Origin: Desulfogranum mediterraneum DSM 13871
Lineage (GTDB): Bacteria; Desulfobacterota; Desulfobulbia; Desulfobulbales; Desulfobulbaceae
DNA length: 64,000 nt
Direction of reading: 5' to 3'
Assembly: GCF_000429965.1 (NCBI RefSeq)
Contig: NZ_AUCW01000024.1
Coordinates: 1 to 64,000 of the forward strand
A program made the position numbers and the translations under genes. This document shows, piece after piece, positions 17,973 to 26,611 of this stretch (the first letter of the stretch is position 1; each line of letters begins with the position of its first letter). The notes under the pieces are model-generated. The model had not been told where the DNA came from, did no database searches, and saw nothing but the letters and a program-made list of their open reading frames with translations.

Positions 17973-19177
17973 GGTCTTCCGCTCTCCTCTCCCGTCTTCT
18001 CCACCCGAACCAGGACCCCTTCTGCCAGACCCTGGCGATCGATGGAGGTCACCACCTGGTCCCCCCGGCTCAGGCCGGAGCGCACCTCGGTATACTTCCA
18101 GTTGCTCAGCCCTGTCTGGATCGGCCGCCGCCGTATCCTGCTCTCTTCCGGGTCAAGGAGATAGACCGAACTGTCCCCGAGCAGCGCCTCGCTGGGCAGC
18201 CGTAGTACCGCGGGGCGGGACTCGAGGATAATCTCCACATCGGCGCTGTAGCCGGCCAGAAGGTTGTCAGGGGCGGCGTGGGCCAGAAACTCGGCCTCGA
18301 TCTCGACGGTGCGCGCCTGTTTGGCCTGTTCAAGTACGTAGGGGGCGATGGAGCGGACCTGGGCCGGGAAACGCTGTTTGGGAAAGGCATCCAGGGTGAT
18401 CCTGGCGGCCATGCCCGGCTGGATCCGGGCCGCGTCGATCTCGTCAATGGGTGCCGCCACATAGAGCGATCCCATGTTGACCAGGTCCACGGCCGGCAAG
18501 GTGGCGATACCGGGAGGCGAGGGGGTGATGTACTCACCGACCTCGCCGTTGACCTCGGCCACGATGCCGTCAAAGGGGGCAACCAGGATGGTCCGCTCCA
18601 CCATGGCGCGGGCAGCCTCCACCCTGGCCCGGCTGACCGCCTGCCGGGCTCTGGCCGCCTCACAGGCCGCCTTCTTGGCCTGGGCGCCGGCCACGGCCTC
18701 GTCATGTCTGGAGGCCGAGGTGGCCCGACGCTTGATGAGGTCGGTCTGACGCTGGGCCTGGCGTCCGGCCAGTTCAGCCAGGAGGCAACGCTCACGGAGG
18801 GTGGCCTCTGCGACCAGGGCCTCGCTTTCAGCCAGCTCCAACTCTGCCTGCAGGTCCCGGTTCCAGAGGGTCAGCAGGACCTGGCCGGCCTTGACGGTGT
18901 CGGCCTTGCGGACATGGAGGGTGGCGATCTGACCGCCGATGGCAGGGGCAAGCTTGGCCCGATGTCTGGCCTTGACCGAACCGGCTCTGGTATTGGCCAC
19001 CGTGGCCTCCACCGTGCCCGTATCCAGGCGCTGCACCATCACCCTGATGGGTGTCTCCCTGCCCAGGTAACGGTAGCCGGCAAAGAGGCTGACAGCGATG
19101 AACAAGATGACGAGAAGGTAGCTTTTTTTCACAGGGCCTCGATAAGAGCTGAAGACCAGGGGCAGGGAGGCGCCCAT
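17969..19177 (-). CDS. periplasmic adaptor (HlyD/MacA-type) of the ABC exporter
   Basis: 402 residues. A hydrophobic segment (SYLLVILFIAVSLFAGY, about residues 19-35) anchors it in the inner membrane. The lipoyl halves AKLAPAIGGQIATLHVRKAD and ILVAPFDGIVAEVNGEVGEY flank a long Ala- and Arg-rich coiled coil (about 100-190). Beta-barrel domains follow. The Ala-rich coiled coil is longer than in the RND adaptor upstream. First gene of the exporter operon. No outer-membrane protein is encoded with it; it may borrow the OprM-like channel from the neighbouring operon, which is inference. Confidence 0.88.
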   Translation of the reverse strand: MGASLPLVFSSYRGPVKKSYLLVILFIAVSLFAGYRYLGRETPIRVMVQRLDTGTVEATVANTRAGSVKARHRAKLAPAIGGQIATLHVRKADTVKAGQVLLTLWNRDLQAELELAESEALVAEATLRERCLLAELAGRQAQRQTDLIKRRATSASRHDEAVAGAQAKKAACEAARARQAVSRARVEAARAMVERTILVAPFDGIVAEVNGEVGEYITPSPPGIATLPAVDLVNMGSLYVAAPIDEIDAARIQPGMAARITLDAFPKQRFPAQVRSIAPYVLEQAKQARTVEIEAEFLAHAAPDNLLAGYSADVEIILESRPAVLRLPSEALLGDSSVYLLDPEESRIRRRPIQTGLSNWKYTEVRSGLSRGDQVVTSIDRQGLAEGVLVRVEKTGEESGRP

Positions 19178-19232
19178 CAGCGATCTCCACGCTGTCCCTG
19201 AAAGATCCTTTCATCGGACTCGGCCGTATAGG

Positions 19233-19309
19233 CATAACTACAGGCGATAACAACAGGCAATAACTCTAGCCAATAACTCTAGCCAGTAACTATGAGCAAT
19301 AACTCAAGG
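19233..19309. repeat. degenerate 13-bp tandem repeat, about six copies
   Basis: Units of the form caataactctagc: two perfect copies at 19258-19270 and 19271-19283, then diverged copies at 19284-19296 and 19297-19309, and weaker ones upstream at 19233 and 19245. They lie just upstream of the MacA-like adaptor's start (which reads away from them), so they fall in its promoter region. Confidence 0.75.
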
Positions 19310-19494
19310 CTAAGCCTGGTTGTTCTTAATTTTACCCAAAGGGGCTGCTGGAAGTAAAGGGATTATCCTGGAACAGGGGCGAGGAAGCGGCGTGGAAGCG
19401 GTGCCAGGGGAGGGGCTGAAGCCCTCCCTGTGATATACTTATAAGACCGGCATCCCTTTGCCGCTCTGCTTTGCCACCCTGCTTGGCCGCCCCT

Positions 19495-19554
19495 GTCGCT
19501 GTCGCTGGCGCTGGCGCTGGCGCTGGAGCTTGAGCTGGAGTTGGCACTGGAGCC
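19495..19554. repeat. degenerate hexanucleotide repeat, ten copies
   Basis: Ten consecutive hexamers of the type ggcgct (gtcgct twice, ggcgct three times, then ggagct, tgagct, ggagtt, ggcact, ggagcc). On the minus strand one frame would read Pro-Ala-rich, but there is no ribosome binding site or gene context, so I do not call a gene here. Confidence 0.7.
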
Positions 19555-19556
19555 TG

Positions 19557-19587
19557 AAGAGGCAGGGGCGGGTGGCCCCTGCCTCTT
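19557..19587. terminator. 13-bp perfect hairpin after the PEP-CTERM gene
   Basis: Arms aagaggcaggggc (19557-19569) and gcccctgcctctt (19575-19587) with a five-base loop. It lies 21 bases past the stop of the minus-strand PEP-CTERM gene. There is no T-run, so it may stabilise the RNA end or terminate weakly. Confidence 0.55.
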
Positions 19588-19608
19588 AGGCGTAGTATCT
19601 TGAGATGG

Positions 19609-20223
19609 TTACCTCTTCTGTCGTCTGGATCTTGCCCCCATCAGGCCGACGATACCAATGGCAAAGAGGAGTGAGGTGGTCGGTTCCGGCACCGGTTGCG
19701 CAGGCGACCAGACCGCCCATACGGTCGGCCTTTGCCAGGTCCATGGGTCCGTGAAGGGATTTAAATGTGGTAGATCCCTGCCATCGCTCACCCTGTCCTC
19801 TCTTTCGAATGAGCTGTTCAGGGCAACGCCGACCGCGTAAGGGTCGAAGACAGGCATCCATGGCGTCAGGATCCGGAGCGGCATGAATAGATCATTAAAT
19901 GGTTGACCTGTATGGGTCAGCCCGGGAAGAACGTCATAGGGTTGACGTGCTCCCTGATCGTTGATGAGCACCTGGTCCAAGAGGGCCTGGGAGGCCAGCT
20001 GGGCCTCAAAAGGTGTGTGAAAGGTGAAATCCCGGCAGCTGTTGAAGACCTCGATACAGCTGCCGCCAACGAACCTCACGTCGTAGAGGAAGCCGTTTAC
20101 CTCCACGCCATCTGCCCCTATGAGTTCCCGGTTATCCTCCACCCAGGTCAGGGCTGAGGCAGAGAGCGGCATCATCAGCCAGAAGGATAGTGCCACCACG
20201 GTTCCGATAATCTTTCTCTTCAT
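19609..20223 (-). CDS. PEP-CTERM sorting-domain protein
   Basis: 204 residues. An N-terminal Sec signal (MKRKIIGTVVALSFWLMMPL then SASALTW) and a C-terminal sorting tail: VPEPTTSLLFAIGIVGLMG followed by ARSRRQKR. This matches the PEP-CTERM pattern of Val-Pro-Glu-Pro, a membrane helix and a basic end, recognised by exosortase. The middle part (about 160 residues, with two Cys in GGSCIEVFNSCRDF) has no domain I recognise. It is predicted to be exported, cut by an exosortase and released or anchored in extracellular matrix. No exosortase or EPS cluster is in the window. Confidence 0.88.
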   Translation of the reverse strand: MKRKIIGTVVALSFWLMMPLSASALTWVEDNRELIGADGVEVNGFLYDVRFVGGSCIEVFNSCRDFTFHTPFEAQLASQALLDQVLINDQGARQPYDVLPGLTHTGQPFNDLFMPLRILTPWMPVFDPYAVGVALNSSFEREDRVSDGRDLPHLNPFTDPWTWQRPTVWAVWSPAQPVPEPTTSLLFAIGIVGLMGARSRRQKR

Positions 20224-20608
20224 CTCTTCCTCCCTGTTGATCAGTTATCCACGTTTCTTCAGGTTTTCTTGAAGCTTAGGCTCATACCTATGTAATCTCT
20301 CCCTTCAATCCCTTGATGACAGGAAATCACTTCCTGCTTCATCTGGGTGGGCAAAGGGGAAAGGCTCAATATGGTTCCTAAGATCCTTTGTCTCGGCTCG
20401 GTATGAAAATATATAATATTTTAATAAATAACAATTTGGTTTTAGATGCAACTCTGAGTCTACAATGAAGTGGTCCTGAATAGCTACTGTTAAAATCGTT
20501 ACGAATTTTATCCTTCAGTGTAAAAGGTTGAAATGTTACGATTTTGGTTTTCGGGATATGTTTGCTTTTATGCAACTGCCTGGTTTACTGAGATCATTTC
20601 TGCCCCCT
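20224..20608. other. intergenic region with imperfect inverted repeat
   Basis: About 385 A+T-rich bases carrying the promoter region of the PEP-CTERM gene. An imperfect inverted repeat, aaaatcgttac (20492-20502) and gttacgatttt (20535-20545), lies 60-120 bases past the end of the TPR-methyltransferase gene. No gene is seen. Confidence 0.5.
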
Positions 20609-22612
20609 TCAGGCAGGGGAAAGCTCTCGCTGTTTGCACCAAAAACTGTACATGCCCCAAAATGATTGGGGGAATTCCAGTTCCAAACGGTGCCAATTCT
20701 GGAGGTCCCGGCATTGGGGATCGTCTGGGAATAATGCCCTGTACTGCTGGTATAACTGGGGTCTTGCGTGTACGCCCACAAACTCCATCTCCAGTTGATC
20801 GCAACACTTCTGAATTTGCGGCCAGGTAAATTGATGCTCCTGGACATGGAACAGCAGGTCTCTGCACATGCTCAAGTTGTAAAAATCCATGATCTGAAGG
20901 ATGAACGAGTCTGGTTCTTGCTTTGCAAGCGCCTGCCGATAGCGTCGGATATTTTCCGGTGTCGGCGTCATCTCCAGCTGTGCCAGAATCTCTCGATGTC
21001 TTGTGATTTCCACTCTGGCAACCCGACTATAGAGGTCGATCTGTAAAATGCCCTCAGGGAGCAAGAGGTTGCGCAGGATCTGCCAGCCGACCAGGGGGGC
21101 CGCCAGATGGTGGAGTACACCGGTTGAGACAATCAAGTGAAAATGTTGCTCCAATTCTCCCAGCTTCAAGATATCGGCCTGAAAGAATTGTACATTGTTG
21201 ACCTGATAATGCGCCGCCTTTTCTGCTGCATAGGCGAGGCTTCGGCGGCTGATATCTACTGCGGTTATGGAGGAGTGCGGCAGCTGCAATGCCAGGGCGA
21301 GGGGTTGTCTGCCGGTTCCACAGCCTGCAACAAGGATATTGATCTTTTCTTCAAGCAGGCAGGCTGGTGGGGTGTAGCCTGGCAACACCGCAGCCATGGA
21401 TTGGCCAAAGGTCTCACCGGGCCATCTGTCCAGATTATCCCACCGGGGGTAGGGGTTGCTCTCATACTGAGCCTGTACCGCCTGTGAAGTCTCGTCGTCG
21501 ACCTCGGTAAGGGTCGGGATGAGCCTGGCGGATTCCAGCTCCTGTTTCACCTCAAAGAGGGTGGCCCAGGCAATAGCCTGGAGGGATTCCGGCCAGCTCT
21601 CCAGCGGAACACTGAGCAAACGCTCTCTTGGCAGCAAATCATAGAGCTGGCCATACATCGCCAGCATGAGTAAAATCAACTCGCTTTCCCTGGGGCTCCA
21701 GTCATCCTGGTCAGTATGGCTTTGCAAGAGTTGCGAGAAGAGTTTTAAGATCTCTTTTTCTTTATCAGAGACATAATAGACATACTCATTCAACTGATTC
21801 TGGAGGGCCAGAGATTCAACAAAGGGAACAAGGAGGTTCGGCAGGTTTTGGGAGTAGGCGATATCAAGGAGCAGGGAGGAGCGAACCGTGGTGAGAAGAG
21901 TCTCGATTTCAGGCGATATGAAGAAGACCCTGGGCAGGGCCTTCACCAAGAGCTGATCTTGAATCAGGTCGGTGAGTTCCAACTCCCTCTCCTCCTCGCT
22001 CATGGTGTATCTTGCTGCAAGGAGGTAACTTATCTTCCAGGATAATTTTGTATGGTCGACGTTGTCGTAATCGAGAAAATCAGATATATCCTTCTCCACC
22101 CCAGGGTAGTCAACCTTGCCGGGGAGCGATGAAAAACAGTGGACAATACGGGGCCGATTTCTGCTTTCCAGGACGCCTGCGTGCTTCAGCTGCAAGAGAA
22201 ACGCGTATTCCTTGGCCAGGTCTCCTTGCTGGTAATAGATGTATGCCAAGCGTGAAATCGGCGTCAGGTCTTCGGCCTTGATGCGGTTCAGCCGGGCATA
22301 CATTTTTTCCGCCTCGTCATAGTCCCTGTTGTTAAAAAGAAGTTCAGCCAACCTGTATAAGGATTCGAGGTGATCAGGTTCGTTCGCGATCGCCTGTTGA
22401 CACCACTTGATGGCAGAGCCAATACTGCCCATCTGTTCATCACAGCTAGCGATGAGAAGGGCGATCTCAGCCTTGTTCTGCGCCCCTTGGTGGGCCTTTA
22501 GGGCCATCTGTTTGGCCTGTTGATATTTTTTCGATTTGAACTTTGCTCTGGCCTTGCGAAGCAAATTGCTTGTCGTTATCCCTGGTGCTTGTTTTTTTTT
22601 CCGGCTCTTCAT
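20609..22612 (-). CDS. TPR-repeat protein fused to a class I SAM methyltransferase
   Basis: About 667 residues from ATG 22612, which has gagg ten bases upstream; a TTG 27 bases earlier is a weaker start. Residues 15-160 are tetratricopeptide-like helix pairs (AEIALLIASCDEQMGSIGSA, ESLYRLAELLFNNRDYDEAE). A helical middle region of about 220 residues has no recognisable motif. The C-terminal methyltransferase (about 390-560) has motif I INILVAGCGTGRQPLALAL, VDISRRSLAYA and FHLIVSTGVLHHL. The segment before it, AQYESNPYPRW, is common in TPR-methyltransferases of uncertain substrate. It is a single-gene unit with no informative neighbour. Confidence 0.82.
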   Translation of the reverse strand: MKSRKKKQAPGITTSNLLRKARAKFKSKKYQQAKQMALKAHQGAQNKAEIALLIASCDEQMGSIGSAIKWCQQAIANEPDHLESLYRLAELLFNNRDYDEAEKMYARLNRIKAEDLTPISRLAYIYYQQGDLAKEYAFLLQLKHAGVLESRNRPRIVHCFSSLPGKVDYPGVEKDISDFLDYDNVDHTKLSWKISYLLAARYTMSEEERELELTDLIQDQLLVKALPRVFFISPEIETLLTTVRSSLLLDIAYSQNLPNLLVPFVESLALQNQLNEYVYYVSDKEKEILKLFSQLLQSHTDQDDWSPRESELILLMLAMYGQLYDLLPRERLLSVPLESWPESLQAIAWATLFEVKQELESARLIPTLTEVDDETSQAVQAQYESNPYPRWDNLDRWPGETFGQSMAAVLPGYTPPACLLEEKINILVAGCGTGRQPLALALQLPHSSITAVDISRRSLAYAAEKAAHYQVNNVQFFQADILKLGELEQHFHLIVSTGVLHHLAAPLVGWQILRNLLLPEGILQIDLYSRVARVEITRHREILAQLEMTPTPENIRRYRQALAKQEPDSFILQIMDFYNLSMCRDLLFHVQEHQFTWPQIQKCCDQLEMEFVGVHARPQLYQQYRALFPDDPQCRDLQNWHRLELEFPQSFWGMYSFWCKQRELSPA

Positions 22613-23038
22613 GACAGTGGGTACCTCGGGATGGATCAAAGGTTAAGAAGTTGCGTTGCAGGGAGCCTTGTCGAGCTGCAGGTACTCTTCATCTCAGGGT
22701 TCCTTGGATGCAGTCTGGATAAAACAGGTTTTCTTTCAGCTCCTTCAGCTCTCGCCTGGGGTCACAGTAGCAGATTATTCCCTGAACAGCTTGTTTGATG
22801 TAGTCTGTTTGGGACAGTGAACGTAAGGGGAGGAGTTGACATCAATCAAGACCGGTTTACTCGTTTTATACATAAAACCGGGTTGCTGTTCTTTGCAGGC
22901 AACGTCCGGGCTACAAGACTAGGCCGGCCTGTCGGCAAGCAGATCATGATGTCTTTGTAGACACTTGCCTTCAGTAGGTAGCCCAGGTGGCTGCAGCCAG
23001 CTGCTTATTCCACTCCACCCAGATATGGAGGATCAACA
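22613..23038. other. divergent promoter region between TPR-methyltransferase and rtcA
   Basis: About 425 bases. A TTGACA box at 22836-22841 and a short inverted repeat ccggttt (22852-22858) / aaaccgg (22875-22881) are seen, but no convincing -10 box at the right spacing. rtcA has a ggagg ribosome binding site close to its start. No gene is seen. Confidence 0.4.
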
Positions 23039-24046
23039 ATGATCAGGATCGATGGATCGGCAGGGGAGGGTGGCGGCCAGGTCCTGCGGACAGCCCTCGG
23101 GCTCTCCCTGGTTACAGGCCGTGCCTTTCAGATTACCCGTATCCGCGGTCAGCGAAGGAAACCGGGCCTGCTGGGGCAGCATCTTACAGCGGTTCTTGCT
23201 GCCCAGGAGATCGGCCAGGCAGAGGTGAGTGGGGCTGCGCTGCGATCCGGCAGCCTGAGTTTCAGGCCTAAGTCGGTTCGTGGCGGAAATTACCATTTTT
23301 CCATCGGCACTGCAGGGAGTTGCACCCTGGTGTTCCAGGCCGTCATGCCGGCCCTGATCAGGGCAAGTGGCGCTTCAACGATTATCCTGGAAGGCGGGAC
23401 CCATAATCCCTTTGCCCCCACCTTCGACTACCTGAAGGGTGCCTTCCTGCCCCTGCTGGAGAAGCTGGGCCTAAAGGCGGCGGCAGAGCTTGAGCGGCCT
23501 GGATTCTACCCTGCCGGTGGCGGCAGGATCCGGATCACCATCGAGCCGTCGGTCCGGCTGGCGCCCCTCCAGCTAGGACGCTGTTCAAACCTGCGCCTCA
23601 GGGCAAGGGCCATCTGCGCAGGACTGCCCGGCCAGATAGGCCGGAGGGAGCTGAAGGTCATTCAGGAGCAGCTGCCTGTGAGCGAGCAGGACAGCGAACT
23701 GCTCCACTACCCAAGGTATGGTCCCGGCAATGTGGTCGCTGTCTATGCCCAATCCGACCAACTCACCGAGATCTTTACCGGCTTTGGCGAGAAAAGAGTC
23801 CGGGCCGAGACCGTGGCAGCAGGGGTCGTGGCAGAGGTTCAGCAATATCTGGATGCCGGGGTCGCGGTTGGTCCACACCTGGCAGACCAACTCCTGATCC
23901 CCCTGGCCCTGGCAGGTGCGGGGCAGCTGCTGACCTGCAGGCCGACGGGCCATACCCTGACCAATATCAGAGTGATCAGGCAATTTCTGGAAAAAGAAAT
24001 CAAGCTGGATCAGCTGGACGAGCAGGTATGGCAGATTAAGGTCTAA
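23039..24046 (+). CDS. rtcA: RNA 3'-terminal phosphate cyclase
   Basis: 335 residues, standard length. The enzyme converts RNA 3'-phosphate ends to 2',3'-cyclic phosphates using ATP through an enzyme-AMP intermediate on a His. The N-terminus IDGSAGEGGGQVLRTALGLS and the segment FSIGTAGSCTLVFQAVMP are family hallmarks. His280 in VGPHLADQLLIPLAL matches the adenylylated His of the family. In many bacteria rtcA is next to the ligase rtcB and the regulator rtcR; neither is visible here, so this is a solitary copy. Confidence 0.95.
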   Translation: MIRIDGSAGEGGGQVLRTALGLSLVTGRAFQITRIRGQRRKPGLLGQHLTAVLAAQEIGQAEVSGAALRSGSLSFRPKSVRGGNYHFSIGTAGSCTLVFQAVMPALIRASGASTIILEGGTHNPFAPTFDYLKGAFLPLLEKLGLKAAAELERPGFYPAGGGRIRITIEPSVRLAPLQLGRCSNLRLRARAICAGLPGQIGRRELKVIQEQLPVSEQDSELLHYPRYGPGNVVAVYAQSDQLTEIFTGFGEKRVRAETVAAGVVAEVQQYLDAGVAVGPHLADQLLIPLALAGAGQLLTCRPTGHTLTNIRVIRQFLEKEIKLDQLDEQVWQIKV

Positions 24047-24174
24047 AACTGGCCGGCCTGGACCGCGCGGCCTCCTTTTCGGGCAGGCGGGGAATTCCCC
24101 GGGACTAATGGGGACCTTATCCACCCGGTTCTGTCATCAACATAAAGCGTGGTTCATGGTTCCGCCAAAACTGG

Positions 24175-24194
24175 ATTCCCGCCTGCGCGGGAAT
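24175..24194. repeat. short palindrome of dispersed-repeat type
   Basis: Arms attcccgc (24175-24182) and gcgggaat (24187-24194) followed by gacag, a composition common in dispersed intergenic palindromes. It lies in the 445-base gap between rtcA and the convergent VWA gene. Nothing else was identified in that gap. Confidence 0.55.
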
Positions 24195-24491
24195 GACAGG
24201 AGAAGCTCGCGAATGACGGCAATGCGCAGGGCGACAGTAGAAGTACGGTAAGCACAGCAGAAGAGCGGCAGCCACAGCGGAAAATGGAACGACTGAGTGG
24301 GGAGGGGTTCCCGCTGCGGCTGCCTTGGAAGATCAGGGTCGGTCCAAATTTCCCCATCGACAGATTGTGAACGAAACATCTCCCTGTTCAAGGTGCCCTG
24401 GCAACACCCTGATCTCCCACCGGTCAGCCCACCATCGTGCCTGTAAGGTCAGGCACGGTATGGTTGCTGGCTGGTTGTTAGCCAGGCGCTC

Positions 24492-26216
24492 CTAGCCGTT
24501 ATCCTTGAGGAGCTTGCTCATTTCGACCAGCCTCAACAATTCCGCCCTGTACCCCTCACGATCAGCACCCCGTGCATCGCGGATCAACTCCATACATTGA
24601 TCCCAGGAAAAGGTACCAAGGTGTTCGGAGTCTTGCAGCAGCATGCCGAATCCTGCCACGGCAGCGGCAAAGCGGAAATCGTCGGACATCTCGGCTAGTG
24701 GCTTGCTGTTCATGGTCAGGCTCTGGCTGATCTCTGTGGAGACGGTGCTGCCCTGTTCTTTGTAGCGCAGCTTGACCGTAAGCAGATCTTTACTTTTTTC
24801 AGGAGAAAGCAGCTGTAGCTGCTGGTATTTGAGTGTATCGATCCGGGGAACTGCCTTGTGGCCGGCCGGAATGATCTCGTAGAGGGCCGTCACTGTATGA
24901 CCAACTCCGATTTCACCGGCATCCTTGGTATCGTTTTTGAAATCTTCATCAGCTAAGGCCCGGTTTTCATAACCGATCAGACGATAAGCCCCGACCAGTG
25001 CGGGATTAAACTCCACCTGGATCTTCGCATCCTTGGCAACCGTGAAGAGGGTGCCGCCCATCTCCTTGACCAATACCTTCTTTGCCTCCAGCAGGGAGTC
25101 GATGTAGGCATAGTTGCCGTTTCCGCTATCAGCCAGGAGTTCCATGGTGTCGTCGTGATAGTTGCCCATGCCGAAGCCGAGAACAGTGAGGTAAATAGCG
25201 GTATCGCGTTGGGTTGCTATCAACTTCTTGAGTTCTCCCCTGCTGGTCACTCCCACATTAAAATCACCGTCCGAGGCAAGGATAACCCGGTTGTTGCCGC
25301 TGGGCATGAACACCTGTCGGGCCAGTTGGTAGGCTGTGAGGATGCCTTGGGAGCCGTGGGTGGAACCTCCCGATTGGAGGCTGTTGACAGCGGCAATGAT
25401 CGTTTCCTTTCTCTCTCCGCTGGTTGGCTTCAATACCACCCGGTCGGAACCGGCATAGGCTACGATGGCAACCCGGTCGTCCTGGTCGAGGTTCTCTATG
25501 AGCAGTTTCATTGACTGTTTGAGCAGCCCCAGTTTGTTCGGCTGGTTCATCGAGCCGGAGACATCCACCAAAAAGACCAGATTTGAAGGCGGCAGACCTG
25601 TCGGCTCCATATCCTTGGCTTTGACCTTGATCTGCACCAGGCTGTAATCCCGATGATAGGGACTCGGCCCGACTTCCGTTGCAATGGCAACTGCCTGTTT
25701 GCCCTGGGGCTGCACATAGTCATAGCTGAAGTAATTGATCATTTCCTCGATGCGGACAGCACCGATCGGCGGGAGGGTACCCTGGGTCACGAACCTGCGC
25801 AGGTTGGCATAGGAGGCCGTGTCCACATCAATGGAAAAGGTGGAGAGGGGGGCATGGAGGCAGCTTGAATATCCCTTCTCGTCCGTGGCATTGTATGACT
25901 CCCGGTTCCATTGTCCGGGAGCAGAGAGGTGAACCCTGTCCTGGCTCATCATCTGGCCTGCATTCCGCGCCACCACGGACGGGATCGCTGACATTTCCAG
26001 GATGGCTCCAGATATCAGCTCCTCCTGCTTTCCATCTTTGCTCTTCCTCTTCTCCGGGTGCGCTGGCAGTGGTTCGGCAGGGGGGAGTGGAGTTTGCCGG
26101 ATACTCTTGGCCTGTTCCTCCTGGACTGGTTGTTCACCATCTGTCTGCGGGGTCTCTGTACAGGCGGAGAGCGAGGTGAATAGGATGATGGCTGCTATGG
26201 TCGATTTTTTGTTCAT
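24492..26216 (-). CDS. VWA-domain lipoprotein (YfbK-like)
   Basis: 574 residues from ATG 26216, which has a gagagga site upstream and yields a lipoprotein signal (MNKKSTIAAIILFTSLSAC). The order is: polar linker; von Willebrand N-terminal region (about 100-200: STFSIDVDTASYANLRRFV, VRIEEMINYFSYDY); VWA domain (about 210-390) with the metal-binding motif LVFLVDVSGSMNQPNK and ILASDGDFNVG; then a DUF3520-type C-terminal part. It is predicted to bind a divalent metal and act in protein contacts on the periplasmic face. It is divergent from a sigma-like/anti-sigma-like pair, which may control it. Confidence 0.88.
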   Translation of the reverse strand: MNKKSTIAAIILFTSLSACTETPQTDGEQPVQEEQAKSIRQTPLPPAEPLPAHPEKRKSKDGKQEELISGAILEMSAIPSVVARNAGQMMSQDRVHLSAPGQWNRESYNATDEKGYSSCLHAPLSTFSIDVDTASYANLRRFVTQGTLPPIGAVRIEEMINYFSYDYVQPQGKQAVAIATEVGPSPYHRDYSLVQIKVKAKDMEPTGLPPSNLVFLVDVSGSMNQPNKLGLLKQSMKLLIENLDQDDRVAIVAYAGSDRVVLKPTSGERKETIIAAVNSLQSGGSTHGSQGILTAYQLARQVFMPSGNNRVILASDGDFNVGVTSRGELKKLIATQRDTAIYLTVLGFGMGNYHDDTMELLADSGNGNYAYIDSLLEAKKVLVKEMGGTLFTVAKDAKIQVEFNPALVGAYRLIGYENRALADEDFKNDTKDAGEIGVGHTVTALYEIIPAGHKAVPRIDTLKYQQLQLLSPEKSKDLLTVKLRYKEQGSTVSTEISQSLTMNSKPLAEMSDDFRFAAAVAGFGMLLQDSEHLGTFSWDQCMELIRDARGADREGYRAELLRLVEMSKLLKDNG

Positions 26217-26611
26217 GGTCGTCCTCTCTTGGGTTATATAGGGTACTCTGACAGGGTAGCAGATAACTGAGATCTCAAGGTAGCCTGTAGTGGTTGACTC
26301 GTTTGACGGTACCCCCCTGGCTATTGTGTCGTGGAAAATGTGACTTTGTGCTCCAGATGGTCTTCTGGCTACCATCTGCAAGGAGGATCGGGTGGAAGTG
26401 GTAACAACAGCTATCTGGAATCATCAGCAACCATTCAAGGGTATGAGCTCAGCACATCCAGGGTAACCAATCACAGGGTTCTAATTATGCATTATCACCT
26501 ACCTCCAAACTGTAAGCCATCAAAGGGGCTCCAGTTTTGCGCAGTTATGAATGATCGCTATAGCCCCTCTATACCATCATTGGTAACCGCGTGAAGGTAG
26601 GGTGACCTGTG
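26217..26611. other. divergent intergenic region between VWA and sigma-like genes
   Basis: About 395 bases. It must hold the promoters of both genes, but I see no convincing housekeeping promoter boxes on either strand. Several short open frames lack ribosome binding sites. Confidence 0.35.

Noticed and set aside
19332-19547. Pro-Ala-rich 71-residue frame
   Set aside because: It is produced by the hexanucleotide repeat and has no ribosome binding site.
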